64,000 bases of DNA from Lichenihabitans psoromatis (GCF_004323635.1 NZ_CP036515.1:1316501-1380500), one strand, 5' to 3'; counted from the stretch's first letter, positions 9,096-27,249 are shown. A program made the numbers and translations. Notes: generated by a model not told the origin, from the letters alone.

Positions 9096-10219
9096 CCCAG
9101 GTCCCGACGCTCAGACAACGTTTGGACGCCAAAGCGACCGAGCTCGGCTTCGATTCCTGCCGCATCGTGGGGCCCGACGCGATCCCCGACGCCCCCGAGC
9201 GCCTGGCGAGGTGGTTGGCCGAGGGTCACCACGGCGACATGGGCTGGATGGCCGAGACAGCGGCTCGCCGCAGCAATCCCCGTGTTCTATGGCCGGCGGT
9301 GCGGAGCATCGTCATGCTCGGCACCAATTACGGACCGGCTGTCGACCCGCTCGCGACGCTCAGTCGGCGCAACAAAGGTGCGATCTCGGTCTATGCGCGC
9401 CATCGCGATTACCATGATGTGATCAAGGGCAAGCTCAAACATCTCGCAACATGGCTGGCGCGGGCGTCGGACGAGGAGGCGGCCGTCAAGGTCTTCGTCG
9501 ATACGGCCCCGGTGATGGAAAAGCCTCTGGCGGCCGCCGCGGGCGTCGGCTGGCAAGGCAAGCATACCAATCTGGTGTCGCGCGATTTCGGCTCCTGGCT
9601 GTTTCTCGGCTCAATCTTCACGACGCTGGATCTCGCCGTCGACACCGCGATGGCGGACCATTGCGGATCGTGCCGCGCCTGCCTCGACATCTGCCCGACC
9701 AAGGCCTTTCCGGCCCCATACCGCCTCGACGCCCGCCGCTGCATCTCCTATCTGACAATCGAACATCAGGGTCACATCGACCGGCATTTTCGTCCCGCAA
9801 TCGGCAACCGCATCTATGGTTGCGATGATTGTCTCGCCGTGTGCCCTTGGAATAAATTCGCGGAGGTGTCGCGCGAGGCCAAATTGACGGCGCGCGCGGA
9901 TCTCGCCGAGCCCTCCCTGGCGGATCTCGTCGACCTCGACGATGCGGCGTTCCGGGTCTTCTTCTCCGGCAGTCCCATCAAGCGGATCGGACACGCGCGC
10001 TTTCTCCGAAATGTCCTGATCGCGATCGGGAATTCGGGCGATCGCTCGCTTGCGCCGCATGCCGTCGCGCGGTTGCGCCACGCCTCGCCGCTGGTGCGCG
10101 CCATGGCGGTGTGGGCGCTGCACCGTCTCATCGGCGGCGCCGCTCTGCGACAACAGGCCGGCGAGACCGTCCGGCAAGACCCCGATATCGATGTTCGCGC
10201 CGAATGGGAGGCCGCATGA
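9092..10219 (+). CDS. queG: Epoxyqueuosine reductase QueG
   Basis: Cobalamin- and 4Fe-4S-dependent enzyme that reduces epoxyqueuosine to queuosine at tRNA position 34, the last step of Q synthesis. The two ferredoxin-like clusters are [16 protein letters not shown] and [32 protein letters not shown] is the family cobalamin-pocket region, and the C-terminus is HEAT-like ([15 protein letters not shown]). The start is a TTG at 9092 overlapping the gst stop. No ATG or GTG in frame gives a sensible N-terminus without running through gst. It has 375 residues, normal for the family. Confidence 0.95.
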   Translation: MTQVPTLRQRLDAKATELGFDSCRIVGPDAIPDAPERLARWLAEGHHGDMGWMAETAARRSNPRVLWPAVRSIVMLGTNYGPAVDPLATLSRRNKGAISVYARHRDYHDVIKGKLKHLATWLARASDEEAAVKVFVDTAPVMEKPLAAAAGVGWQGKHTNLVSRDFGSWLFLGSIFTTLDLAVDTAMADHCGSCRACLDICPTKAFPAPYRLDARRCISYLTIEHQGHIDRHFRPAIGNRIYGCDDCLAVCPWNKFAEVSREAKLTARADLAEPSLADLVDLDDAAFRVFFSGSPIKRIGHARFLRNVLIAIGNSGDRSLAPHAVARLRHASPLVRAMAVWALHRLIGGAALRQQAGETVRQDPDIDVRAEWEAA

Positions 10220-11100
10220 GCCTGTTTGTGTTTGGGATCGGTTATACGGCCGGGCACTACCTCGGCGACGCGCGCAGCCTTGAGATTGATGGCCCCGCGA
10301 TCGGGACGGTGCGAACGGCCGACAAAGTCGAGGCACTCGGGCGCAAGGGACAAGCGGCGCTTGTGTTCGACGATGGTCATGCCGATCCGGCGATCGAGAC
10401 CGCTTTGGCGCAGGCCGATCGCCTGCTGGTCAGCGTCCAGCCCGGCCTGAGCGGCGATTCTGTCCTGTCGCGCTTTACGGATGCCATCGCGGCCTCCCGG
10501 CTCGCCAGCATCGTCTATCTGTCGACCATCGGGGTCTATGGCGATCACGGGGGCGCGTGGATCGATGAAACCACCCCGGCGGAGCCGCTCAGCGAGCGCG
10601 GTCGAGCCCGCGTGGCGGTCGAGAACGCTTGGTTGTCACTTGGTCAACGTACCGGAAAGTCCGTCCAAATTCTGCGGTTGGCCGGCATCTACGGGCCGGG
10701 GCGCAACGCGCTTGACGATCTTCGCCAGGGCGACGCCAGGCGCATCGATAAACCAGGTCAGGTGTTCAACCGCATCCATGTCGGTGATATCGGCCGCGCG
10801 ATCGGGCAAGCCTTCGTGTTCAGGGGGGGATGCCGTGTGTGGAACGTCACCGACGACGAGCCCGCCCCCGCCCCGGAGGTGGTGGCCTATGCGGCGCGGC
10901 TGATGGGTCTCGAGCCGCCACCCCTGATCCCCTTCGGTGACGCCCCGCTCTCGCCGATGGCACGGAGCTTCTACGCGGCAAACCGACGTGTCTCGAACCG
11001 CGCGCTCACGCAAGACCTTGGGGTGACGCTTGCCTATCCGACGTACCGGGAAGGGCTGAGCGCCCTTTGGGCCGCCGGCGAAGGACGCGGGCCGGTCTGA
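10216..11100 (+). CDS. NAD-dependent epimerase/dehydratase-like protein (YeeZ-like)
   Basis: A 294-residue extended SDR-type protein, close to the COG0451/YeeZ group. It starts with a Rossmann-like [12 protein letters not shown], has [16 protein letters not shown] at strand 5 and [16 protein letters not shown] later, then [12 protein letters not shown]. The classical YxxxK catalytic pair is not obvious, so it may bind a dinucleotide without epimerase activity. Its ATG overlaps the queG stop (ATGA), so it is translationally coupled to queG. Function is unknown. Confidence 0.85.
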   Translation: MSLFVFGIGYTAGHYLGDARSLEIDGPAIGTVRTADKVEALGRKGQAALVFDDGHADPAIETALAQADRLLVSVQPGLSGDSVLSRFTDAIAASRLASIVYLSTIGVYGDHGGAWIDETTPAEPLSERGRARVAVENAWLSLGQRTGKSVQILRLAGIYGPGRNALDDLRQGDARRIDKPGQVFNRIHVGDIGRAIGQAFVFRGGCRVWNVTDDEPAPAPEVVAYAARLMGLEPPPLIPFGDAPLSPMARSFYAANRRVSNRALTQDLGVTLAYPTYREGLSALWAAGEGRGPV

Positions 11101-11426
11101 TGGCCGTGGCGACTCGCTCTCGCTGACGTTGACGATCCGGCCGGCTGTCATCATTCTTTCGTGCCGATGATGCTCCTGTTGCAACGAGGTCATTTATGGC
11201 AAAGCTCGAGTTGCGTCGTCGACGTCGCCGATCTCTGTGTTGGGGTCATGAAAACGCATGGAGTGTGGCGTCCGCAGTGGTGCGGCTTGCAGGGCCGGGT
11301 TCCCGAATTGTCTTAAGAAACTTCTGGTAGAGGGCTGTTTCGGCGAATGAGCCGGGCCGCCCGGCCAGCGTGTTCGCCTGTGGCGAATGTGATCCAAATC
11401 GCACTAGCATCGAGGATGGCGCGCGT
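11101..11426. other. Non-coding stretch upstream of the glycogen operon
   Basis: This 326-bp gap has no convincing reading frame; the short frames crossing it lack family-like sequence. It must contain the promoter of the glg operon. A TTGACG at 11127-11132 and TTGCAG-N18-TCTTAA around 11286-11315 are possible promoter elements, but neither is strong. I see no terminator hairpin with a T-run. Confidence 0.5.
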
Positions 11427-13940
11427 ATGACGACCGACCAACACACCGCCCCGGCTCTGCACAGCGCGTCTGCCACGGAATTACACGCACCGAGCTCGGG
11501 TGACGTGCAAGCGCTGCGCGACGCGATCGTGGCCAAACTCTATTATGCAGTCGGCAAGACCGTTTCGGGCGCCAGCGAGCGCGACTGGTTCGTGGCCTCT
11601 GCCCTGGCGGTGCGCGACCGTATGGTCGATGGGTGGCAGGAGTCCTACAACCGCACCAACACGGACCAGACCAAGCGCGTCTACTACATGTCGCTGGAGT
11701 TTCTGATCGGCCGGCTGCTGTTCGATGGCATGACCAATCTCGGTATGATCGAGACGATGCGCGAAGCCTTGGCGGGCCTCGATGTCGATCTCGACCGGTT
11801 GCGTGCGATCGAGCCAGACGCGGCGCTGGGCAATGGTGGCCTCGGCCGGCTAGCCGCCTGCTTCATGGAGAGCATGGCGACGCTGGCGATCCCGGCCTAT
11901 GGCTACGGCATCCGCTACGATCATGGCTTGTTCCGGCAGGTCGTGAAAGACGGCTGGCAGCAGGAATATCCCGAGAACTGGTTGTCGAACGGCAATCCGT
12001 GGGAGTTTGAACGGCCTGAAATCGCTTATGATATCGGCTTTGGCGGGACGGTGGAGACCCTTCATTCGCCGGACGGTACGCCGCGCCATATCTGGCATCC
12101 GGGCGAGACGATCGAAGCCGTCGCCTATGACACGCCGGTGGTGGGCTGGCGGGGCAAGCACGTCAACACACTGCGGCTCTGGTCGGCACGCGCCATCGAC
12201 GCGCTGCGGCTCGATGCCTTCAACGCGGGCGACTATTTCGGCGCTCTCGCCGACCGTGTGCGAGCCGAGTCGATCTCCAAGGTGCTCTATCCGAGCGATG
12301 CCACCCCGGCCGGACAGGAATTGCGCCTCAGGCAGGAATTCTTCTTCGTCTCGGCCTCTCTGCAGGACCTGCTCCGGCGACACCTGAAGCAATATGGCAC
12401 GCTAGAGTCGCTTGCCGACAAGGCCGCGATCCAGTTGAACGATACGCATCCGGCGATCGCGGTGGTCGAGTTGATGCGGATCCTCGTCGATGATCACGCG
12501 ATGCCGTGGAGCCAAGCCTGGACCATCACACAGGCGACGCTGAGCTATACGAACCACACGCTGCTGCCGGAGGCGCTCGAAACCTGGCCGGTTCCGCTGA
12601 TGGACCGCCTTCTACCGCGCCACATGCAGCTCATCTATCTCATCAACGCCGTCCATCTCGACGGTTTGCGGACCCAGGGCACGAGCGATTCGGACACGTT
12701 GTCGTCCGTCTCGTTGATCGACGAGCATCACGGCCGCCGCATCAAAATGGGAACGCTGGCGTTCCTCGGCGCCCACAAGGTCAATGGCGTGTCGGCGCTC
12801 CACACCGATCTGATGCGCAAGACGGTGTTCAAAAATCTCAACGGCCTCTACCCGGACCGGATCACCAATAAAACGAACGGAATCACGTTTCGGCGTTGGC
12901 TCTACGAGGCCAATCCTGCCCTGACCAAGCTGCTGGTCGAGGTGGCGGGCGAGAAGGTGCTCGATGATCCGCGCTATCTCGAAAAAATCGAGCCGCTCGC
13001 GACCGACGCCGGCTTTCAGGACCGGCTTCGGGCCATCAAACGCGACAATAAGATTGCGCTGGCGACCGTCATGGCGGCGCGCGTCAATGTCGCGGTCGAC
13101 CCGGATGCCATGTTCGACATCCAGATCAAGCGGATCCACGAGTATAAGCGGCAGCACCTGAACCTGCTCGAGACCATCGCGCTCTACAACGCCATCCGGG
13201 CCGAGCCGTGGCGGGATTGGGTGCCGCGCGTTAAGATCTTCGCCGGCAAGGCGGCCGCGAGCTATCACACGGCCAAGCTCATCATCAAACTGGCCAACGA
13301 CGTGGCGCGCGTCATCAACAGCGACCCGGCCGTGCGCGGCCTGCTCAAGGTCGTGTTCCTGCCGAACTACAATGTGAGCTTGGCCGAATCCATCATTCCG
13401 GCGGCTGATCTCTCCGAACAGATTTCGACCGCCGGGATGGAAGCCTCTGGCACCGGCAATATGAAGCTCGCGCTGAATGGAGCCTTGACGATCGGCACGC
13501 TCGACGGCGCCAACGTCGAAATCCTCGAACATGTCGGGGCCGAGAATATCTTCATCTTCGGCATGACGGCGGCCGAGGTCGAGCAGCGGCGCGCCAGCGG
13601 CCTGTCGGCGCGCGATGTCATTGCGGCATCGCCAAAATTAGGTGAGGTGCTCGACGCCGTCGAGTCGGGTGTTTTCTCGCCCGATGACCCCTCGCGCTAT
13701 CGAGGGCTCGTCGATATTCTGCGGGATCACGATCACTTCTTCGTTACGGCGGATTTCGACGCTTATTACGAATCGCAGCGTCAGGTGGATGCGCGTTGGC
13801 TCGACCGGTCGGCCTGGTGGCAGTCGAGCATCCTGAATACCGCCCGCCTCGGATGGTTCTCGTCGGACCGCACGATTGCCGAATATGCGAGCGAGATCTG
13901 GAACGTACCGGTTCGAACCGCATTGAACACGACACGGTAA
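11427..13940 (+). CDS. glgP: Glycogen phosphorylase
   Basis: PLP-dependent GT35 enzyme that releases glucose-1-phosphate from glycogen ends. The 837-residue protein carries the active-site block [20 protein letters not shown] with the PLP lysine near residue 680, and DGANVEI after it. The N-terminal [13 protein letters not shown] and [17 protein letters not shown] are also diagnostic. The ATG at 11427 has GAGGA about ten bases upstream. It heads the operon glgP-glgB-glgC-glgA-pgm-glgX/malQ, so degradation and synthesis genes are cotranscribed. Confidence 0.98.
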   Translation: MTTDQHTAPALHSASATELHAPSSGDVQALRDAIVAKLYYAVGKTVSGASERDWFVASALAVRDRMVDGWQESYNRTNTDQTKRVYYMSLEFLIGRLLFDGMTNLGMIETMREALAGLDVDLDRLRAIEPDAALGNGGLGRLAACFMESMATLAIPAYGYGIRYDHGLFRQVVKDGWQQEYPENWLSNGNPWEFERPEIAYDIGFGGTVETLHSPDGTPRHIWHPGETIEAVAYDTPVVGWRGKHVNTLRLWSARAIDALRLDAFNAGDYFGALADRVRAESISKVLYPSDATPAGQELRLRQEFFFVSASLQDLLRRHLKQYGTLESLADKAAIQLNDTHPAIAVVELMRILVDDHAMPWSQAWTITQATLSYTNHTLLPEALETWPVPLMDRLLPRHMQLIYLINAVHLDGLRTQGTSDSDTLSSVSLIDEHHGRRIKMGTLAFLGAHKVNGVSALHTDLMRKTVFKNLNGLYPDRITNKTNGITFRRWLYEANPALTKLLVEVAGEKVLDDPRYLEKIEPLATDAGFQDRLRAIKRDNKIALATVMAARVNVAVDPDAMFDIQIKRIHEYKRQHLNLLETIALYNAIRAEPWRDWVPRVKIFAGKAAASYHTAKLIIKLANDVARVINSDPAVRGLLKVVFLPNYNVSLAESIIPAADLSEQISTAGMEASGTGNMKLALNGALTIGTLDGANVEILEHVGAENIFIFGMTAAEVEQRRASGLSARDVIAASPKLGEVLDAVESGVFSPDDPSRYRGLVDILRDHDHFFVTADFDAYYESQRQVDARWLDRSAWWQSSILNTARLGWFSSDRTIAEYASEIWNVPVRTALNTTR

Positions 13941-13957
13941 GTAGATTGGGGAACCCT

Positions 13958-16159
13958 ATGGTGGACGGCTGGCGCGCAGATGACGGTGATGTCGCGGCCT
14001 TCGTCGCGGCACGCCATGGGGATCCATTCGGCGTTCTCGGTCTTCATGCGACGCCAGATGGCCCGGTGATCCGCGCCTTCGTGCCAGGGGCGGATCGGCT
14101 AACCGCCCTCGACCAGGCAGGCAAGCCGATCGTCGAACTCACGCAACGGGATCCGGCCGGCTTCTTCGAGGGCTTGGTCAAGGCACCGAAAAGCGCCCCG
14201 TTCCGCTATACCCTGCAGGCTGAGAACGCCGGCGGATCCTGGACGTTCGAGGATCCGTATCGGTTCGGTCCGGTCCTCGGTCCGCTCGACGACCACTTAT
14301 TCGCCGAGGGGACGCATCGCGAGGTCTATGAGCGGCTTGGCGCTCACGTGATGGAACACGAAGGCGTCACGGGCGTGAATTTCGCAGTCTGGGCTCCGAA
14401 TGCCGAGCGGGTTTCGGCGGTCGGCAGCTTCAATGACTGGGACGGCCGACGCCACCAGATGCGAAAACGCATCGGCAGCGGATTGTGGGAAATCTTTGCC
14501 CCGGGCGTGGAGCCGGGTGCTGTGTACAAATATGAGGTCGTCGGGCGAGGCGGCGTCCTTCTGCCACTCAAGGCAGACCCGGTCGGCTTCATGAGTGAAC
14601 TCCGCCCGAAGAATGGCTCGGTCGTCGCGCCGGCCAAGCCATTTCCCTGGACCGACGACGCCTATCTCGAACATCGTCAGACCATCGATCGACGTCGGGC
14701 TCCGATGACCATTTACGAGGTCCATCTCGGGTCGTGGAAGCGCGGCGACGACAACCGGTTTTTGACCTACGACGAACTCGCCGACGACCTGATCCCCTAT
14801 GCGCGGGAGATGGGCTTCACCCATCTCGAATTTATGCCGGTGTCCGAATATCCCTACGATCCGTCCTGGGGGTACCAGCCGATCGGCCTATTCGCGCCCA
14901 CCCGTCGCTTTGGTGATCCGGACGGGTTCGCCCGCCTTGTCGATCGCGCTCACGCCGCAGGGATCGGTATCATTCTCGACTGGGTTCCGGCGCATTTCCC
15001 GGTCGACATGCATGGTCTCGCGCTGTTCGACGGAACGGCGCTCTACGAACATGCCGATCCTCGGCAGGGGTTCCACCCCGACTGGAATACCGCGATCTAT
15101 AATTTTGGTCGTCGCGAGGTCGTCAGCATGCTGGCCGCCAATGCGGTCTTCTGGCTCGAGCGATTCCACGTGGATGCCCTCCGGGTCGACGCGGTGGCGT
15201 CCATGCTCTACCTCGATTATTCCCGGAAAGAGGGCGAGTGGGTGCCCAATTGGGACGGCAGCAACGACAACCGGGAGGCTGTCGCGTTCCTCAAGGGCGT
15301 CAACGAGCTCGTCTACGAACTTCACCCGGGCGCGATGACGATCGCGGAGGAATCCACCGCCTGGCCTGGCGTCTCTGCCCCGACCTATGCGGGTGGACTC
15401 GGCTTCGGGTTCAAGTGGAACATGGGGTGGATGCACGACACGCTCGAATATATTTCGACGGATCCGGTGCATCGGCAGTGGCACCACGATCAGCTGACCT
15501 TCGGGCTGCTCTACGGCTTTTCGGAGAATTTCATTCTGCCGCTCAGCCATGACGAAGTGGTGCACGGCAAAAAGTCGATTCTGTCGAAAATGCCCGGCGA
15601 CGAATGGCAACGCTTCGCGAATGCGCGAGCCTATTACGGCTTCATGTGGGCGCATCCGGGCAAGAAGCTCCTGTTCATGGGCCAGGAATTCGGCCAGACG
15701 CAGGAGTGGAAGGAATCGCAGAGCCTCGATTGGCATCTGCTGCAATATCCCTTCCACGCCGGCCTGAAGGCGCTCGTACGAGACCTGAACCGCGTCTATG
15801 GCGACACGCCGTCACTCTATGCGCGTGACTGCGAGCCCGAAGGCTTTCGTTGGATCGTGGCGGACGACCGGCAGCAATCGGTTCTGGCTTGGCTGCGGAC
15901 CGGCAATCCGGGCGACGCGCCGGTCGCGGCTGTGTCGAATTTCACTCCGGTGCCACGCAGCGCCTATCGCATTGGTCTTCCGATGGCCGGCCATTGGCGC
16001 GAGATCATGAACACCGACGCATCGGTCTATGGTGGATCAGGGACGGGCAATCTGGGCGGCGTCGTCGCGACCGAGGTCCCGGCCCATGGTCTTCCGGCCT
16101 CGGCGGAGATTTACCTTCCGCCTCTCGCAACCGTCTACTTTGAATTTTCACAAGCGTGA
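13958..16159 (+). CDS. glgB: 1,4-alpha-glucan branching enzyme
   Basis: GH13 transglycosidase that makes alpha-1,6 branches. The 733-residue protein has an N-terminal carbohydrate-binding/E-set region ([20 protein letters not shown]), then the barrel. Region I is DWVPAHFP, the nucleophile Asp lies in RVDAVASM around residue 410, the acid/base Glu in IAEEST around 462, and region IV is [12 protein letters not shown] around 528. The start ATG at 13958 has GGGGA upstream; the frame is open further 5' only because it overlaps the end of glgP. Confidence 0.98.
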   Translation: MVDGWRADDGDVAAFVAARHGDPFGVLGLHATPDGPVIRAFVPGADRLTALDQAGKPIVELTQRDPAGFFEGLVKAPKSAPFRYTLQAENAGGSWTFEDPYRFGPVLGPLDDHLFAEGTHREVYERLGAHVMEHEGVTGVNFAVWAPNAERVSAVGSFNDWDGRRHQMRKRIGSGLWEIFAPGVEPGAVYKYEVVGRGGVLLPLKADPVGFMSELRPKNGSVVAPAKPFPWTDDAYLEHRQTIDRRRAPMTIYEVHLGSWKRGDDNRFLTYDELADDLIPYAREMGFTHLEFMPVSEYPYDPSWGYQPIGLFAPTRRFGDPDGFARLVDRAHAAGIGIILDWVPAHFPVDMHGLALFDGTALYEHADPRQGFHPDWNTAIYNFGRREVVSMLAANAVFWLERFHVDALRVDAVASMLYLDYSRKEGEWVPNWDGSNDNREAVAFLKGVNELVYELHPGAMTIAEESTAWPGVSAPTYAGGLGFGFKWNMGWMHDTLEYISTDPVHRQWHHDQLTFGLLYGFSENFILPLSHDEVVHGKKSILSKMPGDEWQRFANARAYYGFMWAHPGKKLLFMGQEFGQTQEWKESQSLDWHLLQYPFHAGLKALVRDLNRVYGDTPSLYARDCEPEGFRWIVADDRQQSVLAWLRTGNPGDAPVAAVSNFTPVPRSAYRIGLPMAGHWREIMNTDASVYGGSGTGNLGGVVATEVPAHGLPASAEIYLPPLATVYFEFSQA

Positions 16160-16222
16160 CGCACAATCAGACACGGTTTGGAGCCGATCAATCCGTAAAA
16201 AAACCGCGTGGGAGATGATTTC

Positions 16223-17491
16223 ATGAACTCGAAGGCGCCCATCCAAGGACCTCTCTCGCGCCACGCCATGGCTTATGTCCTGGCTGGAGGGCGTGGGAGC
16301 CGGTTGATGGAATTGACCGACTTCCGCGCCAAGCCAGCCGTCTATTTCGGCGGCAAATCCCGCATTATCGACTTTGCGCTGTCGAACGCGCTCAATTCCG
16401 GCATCCGGCGCATCGCGGTCGCCACGCAATATAAAGCCCATAGCCTCATTCGCCATCTCCAGCGTGGCTGGAACTTCTTTCGGCCAGAGCGGAACGAGAG
16501 CTTCGATATTCTGCCGGCAAGCCAGCGCGTGTCTGAGGATATGTGGTATCTTGGTACCGCTGACGCGGTGTATCAGAACATCGACATCATCGAAAGCTAC
16601 GATCCGAAATTCATCGTGCTGCTGGCGGGTGATCACATCTACAAGATGGATTACGAGAAGATGCTGCAGCAGCACGTCGACTCCGGCGCCGACGTGACGG
16701 TGGGTTGCCTCGAGGTGCCCCGCATGGAAGCCGTCGGCTTCGGCGTGATGCATATCGATGAGAACGACCGGATCCTGTCATTCCTCGAAAAGCCGAAGGA
16801 TCCGCCGGCCATGCCCGGCAATCCCGATGTGGCGCTCGCCAGCATGGGCATCTATGTTTTCGACACCAAGCTGCTGTTCGACGAATTGCGTCGCGATGCC
16901 GCCGACCCGTCCTCGGCGCACGATTTCGGCAAGGATATCGTGCCGTATCTCGTCAAGCATGGCAAAGCCATCGCGCATCATTTCACCGAAAGTTGCGTGC
17001 GGTCGAGCAACGAAGCCGTGGCCTACTGGCGCGATGTGGGGACGGTCGATGCGTATTGGGAAGCCAATATCGATCTCACCGATGTCGTCCCAGACCTCGA
17101 CCTGTTCGATAAGGATTGGCCGATCTGGACCTATGGCGAGATCACGCCGCCGGCCAAATTCGTCCACGACCTCGACGGGCGCCGCGGCCATGCGATCACG
17201 TCGCTGGTGTCGGGCGGGTGTGTGGTCTCCGGTGCTTTCCTGCGGCGATCCTTGCTGTTCACCGGCGTTCGCCTGAACTCCTACGCGAATGTCGAAAACG
17301 CGGTCATCATGCCCTACGTGCAGGTGGGTCGGTCGGCCCGGCTGAAGAATGTTGTGATCGACCGCGGCGTGCATATCCCAGAGGGTCTGGTGATCGGCGA
17401 AGATCCGGGACTCGACGCCTCGCGATTCCGTCGCACCGACAAGGGCATCTGTCTCGTCACCAAGTCCATGATCGACAACCTGAGCCGGTGA
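16223..17491 (+). CDS. glgC: Glucose-1-phosphate adenylyltransferase
   Basis: Makes ADP-glucose from glucose-1-phosphate and ATP, the committed step of bacterial glycogen synthesis; the family is allosterically regulated. The 422-residue protein has [20 protein letters not shown] (nucleotide binding and activator region), [20 protein letters not shown] and, near the end, the beta-helix repeat region [19 protein letters not shown]. The ATG at 16223 has GGGAG about nine bases upstream. It follows glgB after 63 bp and is seven bases from glgA. Confidence 0.98.
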   Translation: MNSKAPIQGPLSRHAMAYVLAGGRGSRLMELTDFRAKPAVYFGGKSRIIDFALSNALNSGIRRIAVATQYKAHSLIRHLQRGWNFFRPERNESFDILPASQRVSEDMWYLGTADAVYQNIDIIESYDPKFIVLLAGDHIYKMDYEKMLQQHVDSGADVTVGCLEVPRMEAVGFGVMHIDENDRILSFLEKPKDPPAMPGNPDVALASMGIYVFDTKLLFDELRRDAADPSSAHDFGKDIVPYLVKHGKAIAHHFTESCVRSSNEAVAYWRDVGTVDAYWEANIDLTDVVPDLDLFDKDWPIWTYGEITPPAKFVHDLDGRRGHAITSLVSGGCVVSGAFLRRSLLFTGVRLNSYANVENAVIMPYVQVGRSARLKNVVIDRGVHIPEGLVIGEDPGLDASRFRRTDKGICLVTKSMIDNLSR

Positions 17492-17498
17492 GGGCGAT

Positions 17499-24828
<7,330 letters not shown>

Positions 24829-24836
24829 GGCAGAAT

Positions 24837-24882
24837 GCGCGGGCAATTGTCCGCGCGCGGCCCGGCGATGAGGCGCGCCGGG
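24837..24882. terminator. Two GC-rich hairpins after the glycogen operon
   Basis: GCGCGG (24837-24842) pairs with CCGCGC (24851-24856), and CCCGGCG (24861-24867) pairs with CGCCGGG (24876-24882). Both are perfect but lack a T-run. They fill the gap between the glgX/malQ stop and pgsA, so they may attenuate transcription or protect the mRNA end. Confidence 0.35.
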
Positions 24883-24892
24883 TCCTCGGATC

Positions 24893-25540
24893 ATGATTTT
24901 GGCATTGTCCGAGCTTGACGCCACCACCCTCGCCATGTTCCCTCGGATCATGGCTCTTTCAACGGTCGAGATGCGCGGACGGAACTGGAACCTGCCGAAC
25001 ATTCTGACCTACGGCCGCCTCGTCGCGGTTCCCGTGGTGGTCGGCGGCTTCATGTCATCCGACGCGCTTTGGATGCGCTGGGCCGTTCTCGGTGTGTTTG
25101 TCGTCGCGGCCGTCACGGATTTTTTCGACGGTTATCTGGCGCGTGCCTGGTCCCAACAATCCTCCCTGGGCCGCATGCTCGATCCAATCGCCGATAAGCT
25201 CCTGGTCGCCGCGACCCTTATGGTTCTGGTCGGCAATCATTCGATCGAGGGCTGGTCGCTCTGGGCCGCCATCGTGATCCTCAGCCGTGAGATTCTCGTT
25301 TCGGGATTACGGGAGTTTCTCAGTGAGCTCCAGGTGTCGGTCCCGGTCAGTCGGGTCGCAAAATACAAGACGACCCTGCAACTGGTGGCGATCGGGTTTC
25401 TGATCGCCGGGCCGGCCGGCGAAGTGGTGCTGCCGGGGACCATCATGATCGGGCTCGGCCTCTTGTGGATCGCGGCGCTCCTGACGATCTACACGGGGTG
25501 GGATTACATGAAGGCCGGCCTTCGCTACATCATGGAGTAA
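24893..25540 (+). CDS. pgsA: CDP-diacylglycerol--glycerol-3-phosphate 3-phosphatidyltransferase
   Basis: Membrane enzyme of phosphatidylglycerol synthesis. The CDP-alcohol phosphatidyltransferase motif is DFFDGYLARAW followed by GRMLDPIADK, giving D-x2-DG-x2-AR-x8-G-x3-D-x3-D. Several hydrophobic helices follow. It is up to 215 residues long; the usual PgsA starts close to NLPNILTYGR, so the true start may be one of the ATGs at 24935, 24950 or 24971. None of the candidates has a clear ribosome binding site. A 12-base repeat ending in ATG precedes two of them (24884 and 24941). Confidence 0.94.
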   Translation: MILALSELDATTLAMFPRIMALSTVEMRGRNWNLPNILTYGRLVAVPVVVGGFMSSDALWMRWAVLGVFVVAAVTDFFDGYLARAWSQQSSLGRMLDPIADKLLVAATLMVLVGNHSIEGWSLWAAIVILSREILVSGLREFLSELQVSVPVSRVAKYKTTLQLVAIGFLIAGPAGEVVLPGTIMIGLGLLWIAALLTIYTGWDYMKAGLRYIME

Positions 25541-25544
25541 GGGC

Positions 25545-25796
25545 GTGAGAGCCATCTATTTCGCCTGGGTCCGCGAGCGCATCGGCAAAGCAGAAGAAGA
25601 GCTCGATCTTCCGGCCGATGTCCTCACTGTGGCCGATCTCATGGCGTGGCTCAGCCGCAAAGACGAAGGCTATGCCCATGCGTTCGACACTTCGTCGACG
25701 ATCCGCGCGGCTCTCGATCATGTCCATGCCAAGCCCAACGCGCCGCTTGCGGGGGTGCGCGAGATTGCATTCTTCCCGCCGATGACGGGCGGCTGA
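25545..25796 (+). CDS. moaD: Molybdopterin synthase small subunit MoaD
   Basis: Ubiquitin-like sulfur carrier of 83 residues that donates thiocarboxylate sulfur to precursor Z in molybdopterin synthesis. It ends in the required Gly-Gly (FFPPMTGG). The start GTG at 25545 is preceded by GGAG and AAGGG four bases after the pgsA stop. Directly followed by moaE, its heterotetramer partner. Confidence 0.96.
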   Translation: MRAIYFAWVRERIGKAEEELDLPADVLTVADLMAWLSRKDEGYAHAFDTSSTIRAALDHVHAKPNAPLAGVREIAFFPPMTGG

Positions 25797-25798
25797 TC

Positions 25799-26251
25799 AT
25801 GGCGTCGATCGCGGTTCAGCGCGAGGCGTTCGATGCTGCCGCAGCGACGGCTGCGCTGACGGATGGGCGCACGGATGTCGGCGCCGTCGTGACCTTCACG
25901 GGTCTTTGCCGCGACGAGGCCGGAACGCTCGATGCGCTCGAGATCGAACATTATCCCGGCATGGCCGAAGCCGAGATCGCACGCGTGGCCGCAGATGCCG
26001 AGGCGCGTTGGCCGCTTCTCGGCGTTCAAATCATCCATCGCTACGGGACCATTCTTCCGGGTGAGCAGATCGTTCTGGTCGTGACGGCCTCGGCGCATCG
26101 CGACGCGGCCTTTGCTGCGGCAGATTTCTTGATGGATTACATGAAGACGCGCGCGCCATTCTGGAAGCGAGAGCACCGACGCGATGGCCCGACCGGAGAT
26201 TGGGTCGAGGCAAAAGACAAGGATGCTGCCGCGGCGGCGCGCTGGCTTTGA
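25799..26251 (+). CDS. moaE: Molybdopterin synthase catalytic subunit MoaE
   Basis: Catalytic partner of MoaD, 150 residues, converting precursor Z to molybdopterin. Family features include VGAVVTFTGLCRDE, LEIEHYPGMAE, and the C-terminal APFWKREHRRDG with the active-site Lys/Arg residues. It starts two bases after moaD and is the last gene before a strong hairpin. The remaining moa genes are not in the window; moeA and mobA lie about 26 kb away. Confidence 0.97.
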   Translation: MASIAVQREAFDAAAATAALTDGRTDVGAVVTFTGLCRDEAGTLDALEIEHYPGMAEAEIARVAADAEARWPLLGVQIIHRYGTILPGEQIVLVVTASAHRDAAFAAADFLMDYMKTRAPFWKREHRRDGPTGDWVEAKDKDAAAAARWL

Positions 26252-26267
26252 CGATCACCTCAATCAA

Positions 26268-26293
26268 AAACCCCGGCACGATGGCCGGGGTTT
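26268..26293. terminator. Bidirectional Rho-independent terminator between moaE and the His-rich gene
   Basis: A perfect 10-bp stem, AAACCCCGGC (26268-26277) with GCCGGGGTTT (26284-26293), and a 6-nt loop. On the minus strand it is followed by five T residues, so it ends the 26327-26608 gene best; on the plus strand it ends moaE with three T residues. Confidence 0.85.
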
Positions 26294-26326
26294 CGCTTCA
26301 CGTCAGCTGACTCGCGCTATCGACGG

Positions 26327-26608
26327 TCAGTCCTGATCGTCAAAATCGGGCGGCGGCGGGCAATGCCAATGGCGGTGATGGCGCCAATCGTCGTGGTCCC
26401 AGTGATCGCCATGATCCCAGTCGCGATGATAGCCGTCGTCCCACCGGTGGCGCCAATGATCGCCATCGTCGACGCGTCGCTCATAGCGGGGGCCGCCATC
26501 GCCATAGCCATTGAAGCCGTAGCCATAATCCTGCGCCATGGCGGGGATCGACGCCGTCAGCATCGCGGCCGCCAAGGCGGTCAAGCCAAGTGCCTTCATG
26601 TGTCGCAT
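26327..26608 (-). CDS. Small secreted His/Asp/Trp-rich protein
   Basis: A 93-residue protein with a clear signal peptide (LGLTALAAAMLTASIPAMAQ). The short mature chain is extreme in composition: ten His, six Trp and about seventeen Asp in some 68 residues, in WDH/HRD-like blocks (WDDGYHRDWDHGDHWDHDDW), ending with a single Cys and a Pro run. Such composition fits periplasmic metal binding, but no known family is evident. The ATG at 26608 has AAGGAG five bases upstream, a strong site. Divergent from another small secreted gene 198 bp away. Confidence 0.8.
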   Translation of the reverse strand: MRHMKALGLTALAAAMLTASIPAMAQDYGYGFNGYGDGGPRYERRVDDGDHWRHRWDDGYHRDWDHGDHWDHDDWRHHRHWHCPPPPDFDDQD

Positions 26609-26732
26609 CGGTGCTCCTTTTTGTGGCTGTTTGCGCGCCTTACTGCACTCAACACTCGCGCTTACGCTTGGGTTCCAAACCCCTTGGTGGCGCGTGTTCC
26701 GTCGGTAACACTGTCTTAAGGATTGCCGACCG

Positions 26733-26764
26733 AGGGGCCTAACAGCCTTGATCTGGCCCCTTTT
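26733..26764. other. Hairpin with T-run in the leader of a small secreted protein gene
   Basis: AGGGGCC (26733-26739) pairs with GGCCCCT (26755-26761) over a 15-nt loop and is followed by further T residues. It lies about 45 bp before the start at 26807 on the plus strand, where it resembles an attenuator or the end of a short upstream transcript. Confidence 0.35.
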
Positions 26765-26806
26765 GGGTTGTGGAGGTACGGCCGTCAAACCGTCGATTAG
26801 GAGAGT

Positions 26807-27208
26807 ATGATGGTGAAGTTCAACCGCGCCGGTGGCACAGCCGCCGTCGCAGCCGTGGCGCTCGCGGCTCTTGTGGGCAGCGATCTCGCGGCCTCGGCTC
26901 AAAGCGTCTATCGTCCGCTCACGGTGGGTGGCACACGTCAGCCGCGCCAAGCCTATGTTCCGGTCGCGCCGCAAGCGCCCGTCTATAACCCCTATGCCGG
27001 ACCCGCGGTGTTGATCACCGCTCCGGTCGCGTTTGCCGGTCGGATCGTCAGCCTGCCGTTCGAGGCCATCAATGCCATCTTCCCGGCTCAGGGCAATTCG
27101 CCCCTGACGTTGGTGGGTGGACCCGTGATGGCCGCAGGGCGCTTCGTGCAGCTGCCGTTCCGCGTCGCTCAGGCTCCCTTCGGCGGCCCGAACCCCTTCG
27201 CGTACTGA
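26807..27208 (+). CDS. Small secreted Pro/Ala-rich protein, function unknown
   Basis: 133 residues with a signal peptide (VAAVALAALVGSDLAASAQS). The mature region is rich in Pro, Ala, Val and Phe, including YVPVAPQAPVYNPYAGPAV and two similar hydrophobic pieces, GRIVSLPFEAINAIF and GRFVQLPFRVAQAPF, which look like an internal duplication. No catalytic motif is visible. The ATG at 26807 follows AGGAG with a 3-base gap; a second ATG follows immediately. A stem-loop lies after the stop. Confidence 0.75.
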   Translation: MMVKFNRAGGTAAVAAVALAALVGSDLAASAQSVYRPLTVGGTRQPRQAYVPVAPQAPVYNPYAGPAVLITAPVAFAGRIVSLPFEAINAIFPAQGNSPLTLVGGPVMAAGRFVQLPFRVAQAPFGGPNPFAY

Positions 27209-27219
27209 CCAGCAGAGAA

Positions 27220-27249
27220 CCCATCGGTCGGTTGAAAACGGCCGATGGG
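27220..27249. terminator. Stem-loop after the 26807-27208 gene
   Basis: CCCATCGGTCG (27220-27230) pairs with CGGCCGATGGG (27239-27249), 11 bp with one G-U pair and an 8-nt loop. No T-run follows, so termination strength is uncertain. Confidence 0.5.

Noticed and set aside
11194..11397. Small minus-strand ORF upstream of glgP
   Set aside because: 67 codons, Arg/Pro-rich, no ribosome binding site and no family-like sequence; more likely the glg promoter region.
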